Assembly (NCBI GenBank): GCA_036744635.1
Contig: DAIOHQ010000001.1
Span: forward strand, 20,839-84,838
DNA: 64,000 nt
Direction of reading: 5' to 3'
Origin: DAIOHQ01 sp036744635
GTDB lineage: Bacteria > Planctomycetota > Phycisphaerae > Tepidisphaerales > Tepidisphaeraceae
Part shown: positions 9,630-18,119 of the stretch, in pieces
Numbering within the stretch: the stretch's first letter is position 1
Layout: every line of letters begins with the position of its first letter
Notes under the pieces: generated by a model
What the model was told of the DNA's origin: nothing
Database searches by the model: none
The model's input: only the letters and a program-made list of their open reading frames with translations
Position numbers and translations under genes: made by a program

Positions 9630-11090
9630 CTACTTTGTTCCCACTGCCTTGAATGCACGAATGGAACAGCTCTGACCCGGACCCAGTGCGACATGAAAGT
9701 ATCCCGAAACGGTTACATCGGTCTTGTATTCGCTCACCTTTGTCTGCTTGCCGTCAACAGTGCACTCGGCCGAACGACCAACGCGCCGGAACTCCACTTC
9801 ATGCCATATGCTTTTAGTGCTGTCGACCGGGAGCAATGCTAGTATTCCTTTGTTTTCACCGTCTGCCGCCAAAAGAGAAATGTGCTGCCCTCCGTTGAGT
9901 TGAAGCGAGATCGCAAAGTCACCATCAAATAGCTCAGCCGAATACACCAGCAGTGCCATGTCCGATCCCTTTACTGTGTTCACAACATGGAACACACCAT
10001 CACGGTACTCTGCCGTCATCTTCTCCAACGGATACGCCTTCCATTTGCCACCCTCCATGCACATTACCTTCCAATCCGCAATATTAACTGCGCCGGTGCC
10101 AACGTTGTCCTCACCGATGACAGATATCTCGCTCAGTCGCTTCTGCACCTGTACTTTCTGCAGGCCTGTCAAGGCAGGCAGCGCCTGTTTATACCAGTAG
10201 TTCGCCCTCTGTTGATAAGGCAGCTTGGTGCTGGGGCTCAGTTTCTGACTCGCTGACCACCAGTCATCGCCGATTCGCACAGCACCTGCCGCATCCCCTG
10301 CACTGGCAAGATCCTTCCGCGCGAGCTGCGCCAGCGTTGCATCGGCTCCCTTCGCCAAATACTTCAATCCATCCTTCCAGTTTTTCTTAATAAAGCAGTA
10401 GTAGGTGCCCACTGCTAGATTCAAATCCTGATCGTCAGGAGACTGTCTTAACTTCTCCAGCGACGCCACCGCCTTGTCATGTTCTATTCGCAATTGCTTA
10501 ATCGCTCTAGCTTCCTCACGCGCCTGATCCTGAATCTTGGGACTGCGCGCAGCCCTCGCCGCGGCGTCCGCGACCGACCCTGCCTTCTGGGCTGTGTCGA
10601 AATCATCCTCTTGTGCCGTGCGCCTCTCAAGCTGCATTGCCATCTGCGCAAGAGTTGCATTGGGTAATGATGCCGATGATCGAGGCAGTTTCCGCAGCAT
10701 TTCGACTTGTGTAGCTGGATTGATTTCAAAGTCAGAGAATATCCTTGTTGTCGCCTCAAGCGCCAGAGATAGATCGCCCGCGTCAGTTGCGAGCGACCGT
10801 GCTTCGCGCAGAAGAACGTATTTCGCAGCGGCATCATCTTCGGCTTCGCCAGCTTGATTGACAAGACGACGTGCCAGCTTCAGCCTCGCTTCCGCACCAT
10901 GCTCGCTGTATTCTTTTTTAAAGATGGACCTGATGGATTTTTCCGCGACGGCCTGTGCAGCCTCGCCTGGCGGCTGAAGGAGAATCGGCTCGGACGTACT
11001 CTGCTTCTGCGCATAGCTATCGCTTGCGAGGAAACAGGCTATCGCCAGCGAGATGACGACAGCAATAACAATTGGTGTTCGTTTTGACAT
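9630..11090 (-). CDS. Secreted protein of unknown function with C-terminal concanavalin-like region
   Basis: Protein of 486 residues. The start is ATG 11090, giving a signal peptide (IVIAVVISLAIACFLASDSYA). The frame extends upstream to 11234, but only with a basic, non-conserved stretch. Residues about 35-300 are alpha-helical and Ala/Lys-rich, probably repeat-like. The last 150 residues have the beta-strand pattern of a DUF1080/LamG-type domain (SIWHEVEFRRVGRSAECTVD). This architecture is common in exported planctomycete proteins, where function is seldom known. It shares its direction with the polysaccharide operon but is separated by 75 bases, so co-transcription is possible. Confidence 0.7.
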   Translation of the reverse strand: MSKRTPIVIAVVISLAIACFLASDSYAQKQSTSEPILLQPPGEAAQAVAEKSIRSIFKKEYSEHGAEARLKLARRLVNQAGEAEDDAAAKYVLLREARSLATDAGDLSLALEATTRIFSDFEINPATQVEMLRKLPRSSASLPNATLAQMAMQLERRTAQEDDFDTAQKAGSVADAAARAARSPKIQDQAREEARAIKQLRIEHDKAVASLEKLRQSPDDQDLNLAVGTYYCFIKKNWKDGLKYLAKGADATLAQLARKDLASAGDAAGAVRIGDDWWSASQKLSPSTKLPYQQRANYWYKQALPALTGLQKVQVQKRLSEISVIGEDNVGTGAVNIADWKVMCMEGGKWKAYPLEKMTAEYRDGVFHVVNTVKGSDMALLVYSAELFDGDFAISLQLNGGQHISLLAADGENKGILALLPVDSTKSIWHEVEFRRVGRSAECTVDGKQTKVSEYKTDVTVSGYFHVALGPGQSCSIRAFKAVGTK

Positions 11091-11212
11091 GGCGCGGCAC
11101 CAAGATTTGGAACGACGAACTGCTCGTGCATAAGAGTCGTCCTTAGAGAACGCAATGAAAAAATACCGCCTCATTCGCTGCGCCCGATTATATCGTGTCT
11201 TAGCATCGAAAC

Positions 11213-11245
11213 CAATAAAAACGGCCCGCGCCAAAGCACGAGCCG
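11213..11245 (-). terminator. Intrinsic terminator after the prepilin gene
   Basis: Read on the minus strand, a ten-pair stem (11236-11245 with 11222-11231, two G-U pairs) with loop TTTG is followed directly by TTTTTATT. It lies 24 bases beyond the prepilin stop. Confidence 0.75.
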
Positions 11246-11268
11246 ATTATTTTTCGCCGATGACAAGC

Positions 11269-12216
11269 TCAGTCACTAGCCCCTGGCCACATGACGCTGT
11301 CGCCTTTCCAACTTGCGCAACGCCACCAAGAACTGTCAGGAGCACCAGTAGGGTCAGGATTGCCATTGGTAATCAGTGCCCTGGTGTAAATGTTGTCGTT
11401 CTGATATCCGCAGAAGGGGGTCATCTGGAATACCACGTGTCCGTCGCCGTACAAAACATTCTGTCCTGCTTGCTTATGGTTCAGGCTGTTTCCCAGTTTC
11501 ATCTGTGCCGCCGAGCTACTAATTCGAGGTGCGGTGACATCGCTTCCGCCATTGCCGGTGGCAGGATTTATATCTGCGGCCAACGCAAAATCCGGAGAAA
11601 CCTTGGACATGAATTTATACCCTGCACTAACAGCAGCCGAATCAGGGTAGGGATTTGAAAGGCTATAGCTCAGCACGGTGCCGATCTTTGTGACGGGGCT
11701 GGCTACCGAACCCGCTGACCAGTTTGAACGCATTTGTGCGGTGTTGGTACCGCCGCCAAAATCGTCTTTTACCGCGGCAGAACTGGGGCAAGTGAAGACT
11801 TCCGAGCCAATATCTTGGGTTCGCACGAGGAGGAAAAGTGCCGCAGGAATATTATTATATCCTGTGCTAGTAGAAGATGGTGTTGCGGTTGCGTTGAGAA
11901 ACGGATCACTTGAGGCGTAACCACCGTTTGAATTGGTCAAACCCGGACTTGTCCCAGCAGTGGGCACATCGTAAAACGTTCGAGGATACGCCCCTTTGTT
12001 CTCATTGGAATACAGCAGCATCGCCTGGCCGATCTGGCGGAGATTGCTGGCGCATTTTACGCGGTTGGCGGTCTCGCGGGCGCGGTTGAGGGAGGGCAAC
12101 AGGATCGAAATCAGCAGCGCGATGATGCCGATCACGACCAACAGTTCCACAAGCGTGAACCCCTTGCCGGAAGAGGGGGTGAAGCCCATGGTGCGATTCT
12201 CGGTGCGATGCTTCAT
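11269..12216 (-). CDS. Type II pseudopilin / prepilin-like protein with H-X-DG box
   Basis: Exported pilin-like protein of 315 residues. [20 protein letters not shown] is the prepilin peptidase site: cleavage after Gly19, methylated Phe, and Glu+5 that pairs with the pilus subunit. The globular part ends with [16 protein letters not shown], the planctomycete H-X-DG box. Here ten residues, not the usual nine, separate the His from DG. The family (DUF1559-like) occurs in many copies in planctomycetes and its role is unclear. AGGAGC stands five bases before ATG 12216. It has its own promoter, a leader of about 260 bases and a terminator. Confidence 0.88.
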   Translation of the reverse strand: MKHRTENRTMGFTPSSGKGFTLVELLVVIGIIALLISILLPSLNRARETANRVKCASNLRQIGQAMLLYSNENKGAYPRTFYDVPTAGTSPGLTNSNGGYASSDPFLNATATPSSTSTGYNNIPAALFLLVRTQDIGSEVFTCPSSAAVKDDFGGGTNTAQMRSNWSAGSVASPVTKIGTVLSYSLSNPYPDSAAVSAGYKFMSKVSPDFALAADINPATGNGGSDVTAPRISSSAAQMKLGNSLNHKQAGQNVLYGDGHVVFQMTPFCGYQNDNIYTRALITNGNPDPTGAPDSSWWRCASWKGDSVMWPGASD

Positions 12217-12479
12217 AGAAGCTCCTATCGGTACAAGCCAGAAGCCCTCAGAGGGAAACCCAGCGTATGATGAGAAGGGATGAGTGCTTGGAGTGCCGCG
12301 GACGGCACCAAGTCTCCCGGCGAGAGCCTCCGAAACTCATGCATGTCGTTGCCGGCGACCGTCGCCGACATCTCTTCCGAACCCTGACTACGGAATGCGC
12401 ATCCAAGGGTTCGGCACCCGACGATGCTTTGAAAGCCCAAATCAAGGATCCTGCCCCAAGGACGGGGCATTCGATGAGT
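12217..12479 (-). promoter_or_regulatory. Long structured 5' leader of the prepilin gene
   Basis: No gene is supported here. Read on the minus strand, it forms several stems: a nine-pair stem between 12406-12414 and 12377-12385; CGGCGA/TCGCCG within 12353-12367; a long stem over 12287-12312 (CTTGGTGCCG with CGGCACTCCAAG); and a short CCCTC/GAGGG hairpin at 12245-12255, near the ribosome site. I do not recognise it as a known riboswitch. Confidence 0.4.
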
Positions 12480-12507
12480 AATTTACCAATTTCACCCCCC
12501 CGGTCAA
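12480..12507 (-). promoter_or_regulatory. Sigma-70-type promoter upstream of the prepilin leader
   Basis: Minus-strand TTGACC (12502-12507) and TAAATT (12480-12485) are separated by 16 bases. They imply a transcript starting about 255-260 bases before ATG 12216. Confidence 0.5.
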
Positions 12508-12597
12508 TAGAAATCCGGAATTGTCGGATTTTATCGATGCCGTCGCGGCGCCAGAACTCGGCGCCGCGGCGGCGGTTGAGCCTCAAATAGCGGGGCA

Positions 12598-12939
12598 TCA
12601 GATTTCCGGCAACTCATAGGTCAGGGCGTTCAGATACCCGCCCGTGCGGGTGCGAATTTGGGGAATCCTGGCGGGGATTCTCACGGTCTGCCCGGCCGCG
12701 GGGGGGATGGCGTAGGTCAGGTTCACCGCCCGGTCGGAGATGATCTCCATCGCCGTCGGGACGGCGCCGTTCACCGTCACTTCCACCGGTAGGCGCTGGA
12801 TAATCACCGGCTCGGACAGGTTCAGGCGCAGAGAAGAACCGGCCACCGATGGGCTGGCGGTTGCGTTGGTGCCGCCGGGATAGTCGAGAATGCCGAGAGT
12901 CGCGCTGCCGCGCGAACGATGGTTGCGATTGCGTGCCAT
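12598..12939 (-). CDS. Conserved-looking hypothetical protein, 113 aa
   Basis: Small, mostly beta-strand protein with a basic N-terminus (MARNRNHRSRGSATLGILDY). GGAG stands six bases before ATG 12939, which supports translation. No signal peptide or membrane segment. It follows the 220-residue protein in the same direction, across a 223-base space full of repeats. The pair may be co-expressed from the promoter at 13892-13920. A GC-rich hairpin (12545-12567) lies just past its stop but has no T-run. Function not recognised. Confidence 0.6.
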   Translation of the reverse strand: MARNRNHRSRGSATLGILDYPGGTNATASPSVAGSSLRLNLSEPVIIQRLPVEVTVNGAVPTAMEIISDRAVNLTYAIPPAAGQTVRIPARIPQIRTRTGGYLNALTYELPEI

Positions 12940-13028
12940 GATTTTCTCCTTCTCCCGCGGCCGGGTTGGCCGGCGCGGGTATGTTTGTTGTGCGTGTTGG
13001 AATTCGGGTTCACCGCGAAGACGGATCG

Positions 13029-13160
13029 AGGCACGAAGGCAAGAGGCACGAAGGCACGAAGGAAGAGGCGAGCGTGCCCTACACTCTCCGCCTCCGACCC
13101 TCCGCCCTCCGCCCTCTGCCCTTTGTGCCTTCGTGCCTCCGTCCCTCCGTGCCTTTCCCT
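13029..13160. repeat. GGCACGAAGG / CCTTCGTGCC inverted simple-repeat region
   Basis: Three or four copies of AGGCACGAAGG at 13029-13062 face the inverse CCTTCGTGCC and variants at 13127-13153, with CTCCGCC repeats between them. The RNA could fold into a long imperfect hairpin between the two hypothetical genes. Confidence 0.6.
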
Positions 13161-13162
13161 CC

Positions 13163-13825
13163 TTATCCCGCCACGGTCATCGAGATCGGCAGGGACCAGT
13201 TGCCGGTTTCGCCGGAGCGGATGATCCAGCGGCCGTAGAACGTGGCCGATTTGCCTACATCGGCCGAGGTGAACGTCACCACCTTGGGATTGCGCGTCAC
13301 CAGGCCGAAATACTGGCAGGCGCCCGGGCCGCTGGGCGGCGTGGGCGAGACCAGCCCCCACAGCTCCATGCCGATCGCGCCGAACGGCTTGGAGCGCGAG
13401 GTGGGGGTGGCCGAGTCGGCGAAGCGGATGGTCTGGGCCAGCGGCGTCGCGCCGAGGATGCTCAAGAGCGGCACCGTCGGCGGAACAGGCAGGCGCGCCC
13501 GCGAGGGGTCGGCCAGATTCAGCCCCAGCGACACCTTGTCTTCGCCGGAGACGCCCAGGTTGTTGCGGATGAACTGGGCCATGTTGCGCACCACCTGGAG
13601 CATGGCCGCTCGCGCCTCGCTCTTGGCCTGCACGGTGGTCTTGGTGCGGGTGCTGGGATCGCTGGCGGCCGTCAGCGCCACATCAAAGGCCGCGACCACG
13701 GTATGCACGGCCGCGGCGTCCCCGGCGGTGACGCCATAGCGCGGCGGATCGGCCGTCAAAAGCACGTCGAAGTTGGCCGCCCACGTATTGAGCGCGCCGT
13801 CCGGCTGAGGCAGATAAGGAAGCAT
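13163..13825 (-). CDS. Hypothetical protein, 220 aa, with strong expression signals
   Basis: Cytoplasmic-looking protein whose first half is helical (LNTWAANFDVLLTADPPRYG, then a TRTKTTVQAKSEARAAMLQV stretch) and whose second half looks like a beta sandwich (DVGKSATFYGRWIIRSGETG). I recall similar proteins of unknown function from diverse soil bacteria, always with the WAANF-type opening. ATG 13825 is preceded by GGAGGG at five bases; the upstream extension to 13852 is unsupported. A near-consensus promoter lies 67 bases upstream, so the gene is probably well expressed. Function unknown. Confidence 0.7.
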   Translation of the reverse strand: MLPYLPQPDGALNTWAANFDVLLTADPPRYGVTAGDAAAVHTVVAAFDVALTAASDPSTRTKTTVQAKSEARAAMLQVVRNMAQFIRNNLGVSGEDKVSLGLNLADPSRARLPVPPTVPLLSILGATPLAQTIRFADSATPTSRSKPFGAIGMELWGLVSPTPPSGPGACQYFGLVTRNPKVVTFTSADVGKSATFYGRWIIRSGETGNWSLPISMTVAG

Positions 13826-13891
13826 GACTTCCCTCCTATAAAAGAGACACAACTGTTCCCCCGCCCAGGACCCCCCGGGCGTGATACCTAA

Positions 13892-13920
13892 AATATACCT
13901 AACATTTTCGGCTTTGTCAA
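13892..13920 (-). promoter_or_regulatory. Near-consensus sigma-70 promoter
   Basis: Minus-strand TTGACA (13915-13920), a 17-base spacer, then TATATT (13892-13897). It drives the gene starting at 13825. A GCCC/GGGC hairpin lies in the leader. Confidence 0.75.
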
Positions 13921-14030
13921 CAGAAATTTACAAGAAATTGAAAAAGTCGCCATTTGGGCGGTGGGGGAGGGCGTAGACTGCGCGGCGGATGTGGGCGGGG
14001 CTGGCGGGGGGATGATTGGGTGGTGCGGAC

Positions 14031-14917
14031 ATGGCGCTTCTGTATTACTGGCGGCCGGACAACTACAGGCGCGACCTGGATTTCGGGGCGGGCTATCACC
14101 TGAACCAGGGAAGCGCGGTGCTGCACCACGTGGAGATCGGGGATTCGGTCTGGGCGTTTACGCGGAATGATGATGGTCGGTACGTGCTGGCGGCCGAGCT
14201 GGTGGTGCGGGCCAAGACCCGCAACCCGCCGGGGTTTCGCTATGGGCCGTATCGGGTGTGGGGCGACCTGAAACTGTCGCGGTATTTCCACGTGGATGGG
14301 CAGGCCGATCAAGAAGCTCTGTTACGGACGGTGTCGGGGCGGCATTCCGCAAAGGTTCTCGGCATGGCATTTCAAGGCCATGCAGCGGTGCGGATACTGC
14401 CGGATGAAGGCCACACGATGCTCTCTGCGCTGGCGCGCGATCTTCCGCTTGAACCGCGGGCGCGGCTGCTGCCGGAGGATGCGCTGGAGGCGCAGGTGCT
14501 GCTGGGCGACCCGGCCGGCGTGGTGCGGCTGATCCAGAAGGAAGAGCCGGGCATCGCCGAGGAGCGGCGGAAGTATCTGTATGAGACGAGCGTGTCGAAA
14601 ACCCGCAACTGTCGGCCGAGCTGCAGCGGATGTATGAGGGGAAGTGCCAGCTATGCCTGTGGGACCCGCGGGCGGTCTACGCCGACTCGATCTGCGAGGC
14701 GCATCATATTGTCTGGCTGAGCCGCGGCGGCGAAGATGCCCTGACCAACCTGGCGCTGCTGTGCCCGAATCATCATCGGGCGGTACATCGGACGGATGCG
14801 CCGCTGGATTTCGCGGACATGGCGTTCGATTTCAGCACGCATCGGGAGGGGTTGAGGGTGAATCGGCATTTGGCTACGCTGCTTGCTGTGACAAAGCTTC
14901 CGAGCGGGGTTGCTTGA
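14031..14917 (+). pseudogene. EVE-like domain + HNH endonuclease, interrupted by one frameshift
   Basis: The N-terminal part opens MALLYYWRPDNYRRDLDFG and has SVLWAFTR-like strands, resembling EVE/PUA-type readers of modified bases. The C-terminal part is a complete HNH domain: CQLC zinc pair, EAHHIVWLSRGG, then TNLALLCPNHHRAVH. The two are in different frames. Reading is continuous if the A4 run at 14598-14601 had five As, giving SVSKNPQLSAELQRMYEGK. As given, the first frame runs on to 14720 with non-homologous sequence. An intact protein would have about 295 residues and would suit a modification-dependent nuclease. Whether the indel is real or a sequencing error cannot be told here. It lies just upstream of the PARIS-like pair. 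Confidence 0.72.
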
Positions 14918-14967
14918 TCGATGCCACTTCGTCGACATATGGCACCGATCGACAGAAGGACAACGAA

Positions 14968-16353
14968 ATGATTTCGCAGATAACAATCTTCAGGATCCGC
15001 GGATTACATGGCCATCTAAATCTAGACGTACAGTTTCGCGACAACCGCTTAATCATCGTTGGCGAAAACGGATCGGGGAAGACATCGGTTCTTCGGTTGC
15101 TGTTCTACTTCCTCTCAGGGCAGTGGACTCTCCTCCACGGGTTCCATTTTGCATCGCTGGAGCTTGTGATAGGGCAGGATGCCATTGCCCTTGCTCGATC
15201 GGAAATAGAGGCCGGGCTCAGCCAGAGCGAGATCAGGACGACAAGGAGGTTGCCACCTTCAGTTCGCGAGCGATTTCGCCGGGCCCTCCAAGAGGTGAAG
15301 ACGGGTAGGGTCTCTCCCGGCTATTTGAACGAGTTGGCAGAGCGGTTCAGAGTTCCTATGCACATGCTTGCAGAAGCGTATCACGACGAAGGTGGCGACC
15401 TGTTTTCTGATGCAATTGGACAAAAACTGGAACGTCTCACCGAGATGCGATCGCGTTTAGGCGCGCAATTGCTGTACTTGCCGACCTACCGGCGAATCGA
15501 GGAGGAGTTCCACTTCGTCGTGCGCGACAGGAGCATCGAGGAAGCGTATGAAGCTCGTCGATCCGTGCCCTCATCCTCGCGCGAAGAGGATTCCACGGAG
15601 TTGATTGAATTTGGCATGGGCGATGTTGAGGCAGCGGTAGAAAGGGTACGTACATCTCTGAAGGAATTTGCTAGAGAGAGCCTAGAGAAGCTAACGCTCG
15701 GGTATTTGGGAGACATCGTTGACAAGAAATACTCGACCGTTGACTTGGGGGGTATCACGGGAGCCGACGAGGGGACTATTCGAAGGGTTCTAGATCGAAT
15801 CGGGTCTCACATATTGGCTGTGCGCCATAAACAGCATGTCATGGAGACCGTTCAGAATGTCCGATCGGCAGGACGTGCAGGCGACGAACATGAACGAGTA
15901 ATCTGTCATTACCTGCTCAAATTACTGGAGTTCCAAGAGCAATTGGGCGCGGAGGAACAACGGATCACAAATTTCTGCGATGTCTGCAATCGCTACTTCG
16001 GGGAGGGTGGGAAGCGATTCATCTACGACAGCAGCGCATTCGGCTTCAAGATCGAGGCGAAAGGGCCATCATCTGAGCTAAAGCTTCAGAATCTCTCGTC
16101 AGGCGAGAAGCAGGCCGTATCGTTGTTTAGCCACCTGTATTTGTCAGGGACGAGGCGGTTTTTCATCATTATTGACGAACCGGAGCTTTCACTGTCGGTC
16201 CCTTGGCAGCGCACGTTCCTTGTTGACCTCTTGGCTACAGGAAGCTGCGTGGGGTTAGTGGCAGCGACGCATTCCCCATTTATCTATGAAAACACCTTGA
16301 GCACTTATGCTCGGGGCCTAGGCGAGTTTGTGGTGGGAGCGCTTCATGCCTGA
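14968..16353 (+). CDS. ariA: AAA/ABC-type ATPase, PARIS AriA-like
   Basis: Cytoplasmic ATPase of 461 residues with the SMC/ABC-like fold of AAA_15 proteins. Walker A is GENGSGKT (32-39), the signature is LSSGEKQ (376-382), Walker B is FFIIIDEPE (398-406), and a switch His lies in ATHSP (434-438). The middle part is helical, including a CDVC pair. In PARIS immunity AriA forms a scaffold that holds the AriB toxin until a phage anti-restriction protein triggers release. Size and the DUF4435 partner fit that system. ATG 14968 has AAGGA eight bases before it. The downstream gene overlaps by eight bases. An OLD- or Septu-like alternative is less likely because of the partner's domain. Confidence 0.75.
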   Translation: MISQITIFRIRGLHGHLNLDVQFRDNRLIIVGENGSGKTSVLRLLFYFLSGQWTLLHGFHFASLELVIGQDAIALARSEIEAGLSQSEIRTTRRLPPSVRERFRRALQEVKTGRVSPGYLNELAERFRVPMHMLAEAYHDEGGDLFSDAIGQKLERLTEMRSRLGAQLLYLPTYRRIEEEFHFVVRDRSIEEAYEARRSVPSSSREEDSTELIEFGMGDVEAAVERVRTSLKEFARESLEKLTLGYLGDIVDKKYSTVDLGGITGADEGTIRRVLDRIGSHILAVRHKQHVMETVQNVRSAGRAGDEHERVICHYLLKLLEFQEQLGAEEQRITNFCDVCNRYFGEGGKRFIYDSSAFGFKIEAKGPSSELKLQNLSSGEKQAVSLFSHLYLSGTRRFFIIIDEPELSLSVPWQRTFLVDLLATGSCVGLVAATHSPFIYENTLSTYARGLGEFVVGALHA

Positions 16354-17299
16354 CATACTTACGGTCCACACTGCTGCACGCGCCGGAATCAATGTGTTGC
16401 TGCACGAGTTCATGGCGTGCTATGTGAGCGGTTCGCCCACAGTGTATTCGTTCTTCGAAGGCAGGGAGGATCCAAGTTTCTATATGAATGCAATAGTGGG
16501 CGCGCTGCCAGAGGGATGGCGAATCCGCCGGTGGTGCGCTGGTAGGAAAGATTCTGTCTATGCGGTTTTCGCTGCTATGGATCCGCTGCGATTTGACCCG
16601 CATGCCGTCATTTTCTTCGTCGATCGCGATCTGTCGGACCTTTTTGGTGAATCGTATCCGAAGGCAACAAACATCTACGTAACTGATCACTACTCAATTG
16701 AGAACGAGATGGTGAACTTGGAGATGCTTGAGCGCATTCTCGCGGAAATGAATGGATTCCACAACGTTGCAGAGGTTGATCTGCACAAAACCCTCGCCGC
16801 ATTCGAGGCGGCGAGGGTATCATTCTGCCGTCATGTTGCAGGCGTCATGGCCTGGAGTCTGCTCTGCCGGATGAAAGACCACGCACGTCCGAGCATGAAC
16901 AACATCGATATGCGGGAGCTTTTCTCGGTGGAGAACGGCGTGCTCGTGGTGAAAGGTGCCGCGGATGTCCGCACCGTCGCGGACCACTGCGAATCCAAGT
17001 GCAACGTGAAGACGTCTGCCACGAATGCTGAACTCGAACAGGCTCGAGCTACGATCGGCAATGCGCAGCCATACTACCGGCACATCCGTGGAAAATACCT
17101 CTTGTGGTTCTTGTTGGAGTTTGCGGAGTCGGTATGGCGTGACTGCCGCCACCATTTTCCTGGCATGGGGAGGCAACCGAAGCGCCACGTTCAGTTGGGG
17201 CAGAACAATGCAATGGAGATCCTAGGGCCCCGCGCTCGCATCCCGGGGTCATTGAGGACGTTTCTCGATGCGACTATAGGGACATATGCTCGTGCGTAA
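16346..17299 (+). CDS. ariB: DUF4435 TOPRIM-like protein, PARIS AriB-like effector
   Basis: Protein of 317 residues. YSFFEGREDPSFY (Glu38 and Asp42) and HAVIFFVDRDLSD (Asp93, Asp95) give the TOPRIM acidic residues. DHYSIENEMVN (114-124) is the DUF4435 signature. In characterised PARIS systems AriB is the toxin, a nuclease that cuts host tRNA once released from AriA; that activity is inferred here from family. ATG 16346 lies within the end of ariA, with GGGAG seven bases upstream, so translation is coupled. The catalytic-type residues are present, so the module looks intact. Confidence 0.73.
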   Translation: MPDILTVHTAARAGINVLLHEFMACYVSGSPTVYSFFEGREDPSFYMNAIVGALPEGWRIRRWCAGRKDSVYAVFAAMDPLRFDPHAVIFFVDRDLSDLFGESYPKATNIYVTDHYSIENEMVNLEMLERILAEMNGFHNVAEVDLHKTLAAFEAARVSFCRHVAGVMAWSLLCRMKDHARPSMNNIDMRELFSVENGVLVVKGAADVRTVADHCESKCNVKTSATNAELEQARATIGNAQPYYRHIRGKYLLWFLLEFAESVWRDCRHHFPGMGRQPKRHVQLGQNNAMEILGPRARIPGSLRTFLDATIGTYARA

Positions 17300-17338
17300 T
17301 GAGAGCTGTTGAGTGGCCAACCGCTGACGGACACTTCG

Positions 17339-18085
17339 ATGCCCCCAAATGGCGAAGCTCGCGCGAAACTGGTCGCCATGCTGATTGCGAGCCCGGAGGT
17401 GCGGGAAGAATATCACCGGCGGTATAGCAGCACGCCGAGCATTATCGCATCGTCGATGGCCGGCAAGCTGGTGCAGCGGCCGGTGGAATTGGTGTTCATT
17501 TCGACAACGTCGTTGTATGGCCAGCGGCCGAACCAGTATGACCGGATCGTGATACCGGGGCGGATGTGGGGAGGCGAAGGGGAGGTGCGCTATACGTACC
17601 TGGGGAGGACGGAGGGGAAGGGGACGTATCAATTCAACGCCGAGACGATGAAGGCGATGGGGCGGATGCTGGCGCAGACGCGCGGCGGGCAGCGGGTGAA
17701 CTATGTGTTTGGGGAAGGGGTCAACCCGCGTCTGCGGCACTTGCGCGATGGGCTGGATGAGTTGAAGCTGCCATCGGATGAGCTGCTCAGCCACGGCACG
17801 CCGCGGCTGGTGTATGTGTTGAATGGGATCGAGAACCTCAGCGGATATCTGCTGGGGATGGAGAAGCGGCCGAAGTGGATCGTGCCGGGGGGAAAAGAGG
17901 GGGCCGGGATCACGGCGGCCATCTGCCGGTGGTGGTGGGAGCGCTGGATAGGGGGGGCGACGGGGAGAATGAGAAACGAAGAGGCGATGGCGCGGGCGCG
18001 GGGGCATACGCTGGTGCATCCGGTGCGGCACGGGGCGCGGGTGGTGCTGCCGCGGACGTTGACGGAGCAGATGGAGATGTTTTGA
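17339..18085 (+). CDS. DUF4338-like (Druantia DruA-type) protein, possibly N-terminally short
   Basis: Protein of 248 residues. FISTTSLYGQRPNQYDRI, VNYVFGEGVNPRLRHLRDGL and LPSDELLSHGTPRLVY resemble, from memory, motifs of the DUF4338 family that includes DruA. Known members are longer (about 360-420 residues), so this may lack an N-terminal part. The ATG at 17339 is used; a TTG at 17309 in frame would add ten residues. None of the other Druantia genes is nearby. Its place 40 bases behind the AriAB-like pair suggests an accessory defence role, but no activity can be claimed. Confidence 0.5.
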   Translation: MPPNGEARAKLVAMLIASPEVREEYHRRYSSTPSIIASSMAGKLVQRPVELVFISTTSLYGQRPNQYDRIVIPGRMWGGEGEVRYTYLGRTEGKGTYQFNAETMKAMGRMLAQTRGGQRVNYVFGEGVNPRLRHLRDGLDELKLPSDELLSHGTPRLVYVLNGIENLSGYLLGMEKRPKWIVPGGKEGAGITAAICRWWWERWIGGATGRMRNEEAMARARGHTLVHPVRHGARVVLPRTLTEQMEMF

Positions 18086-18119
18086 GTGTCGCCTTCCCAT
18101 TTCCGATTCTTGCGATGCG

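Noticed and set aside
12217..12479. Cyclic-di-GMP or other known riboswitch in the prepilin leader
   Set aside because: I looked for the conserved core blocks of the GEMM class and did not find them in the right order.
12225..12598. Short open frames on both strands between the prepilin and the 113-aa gene
   Set aside because: No ribosome sites, mixed low-quality composition, and they overlap promoter and leader stems that fit better.
14590..14605. Programmed -1 frameshift in the EVE-HNH gene
   Set aside because: The site lacks a proper X-XXY-YYZ heptamer and an obvious downstream stem; a missing A is simpler.
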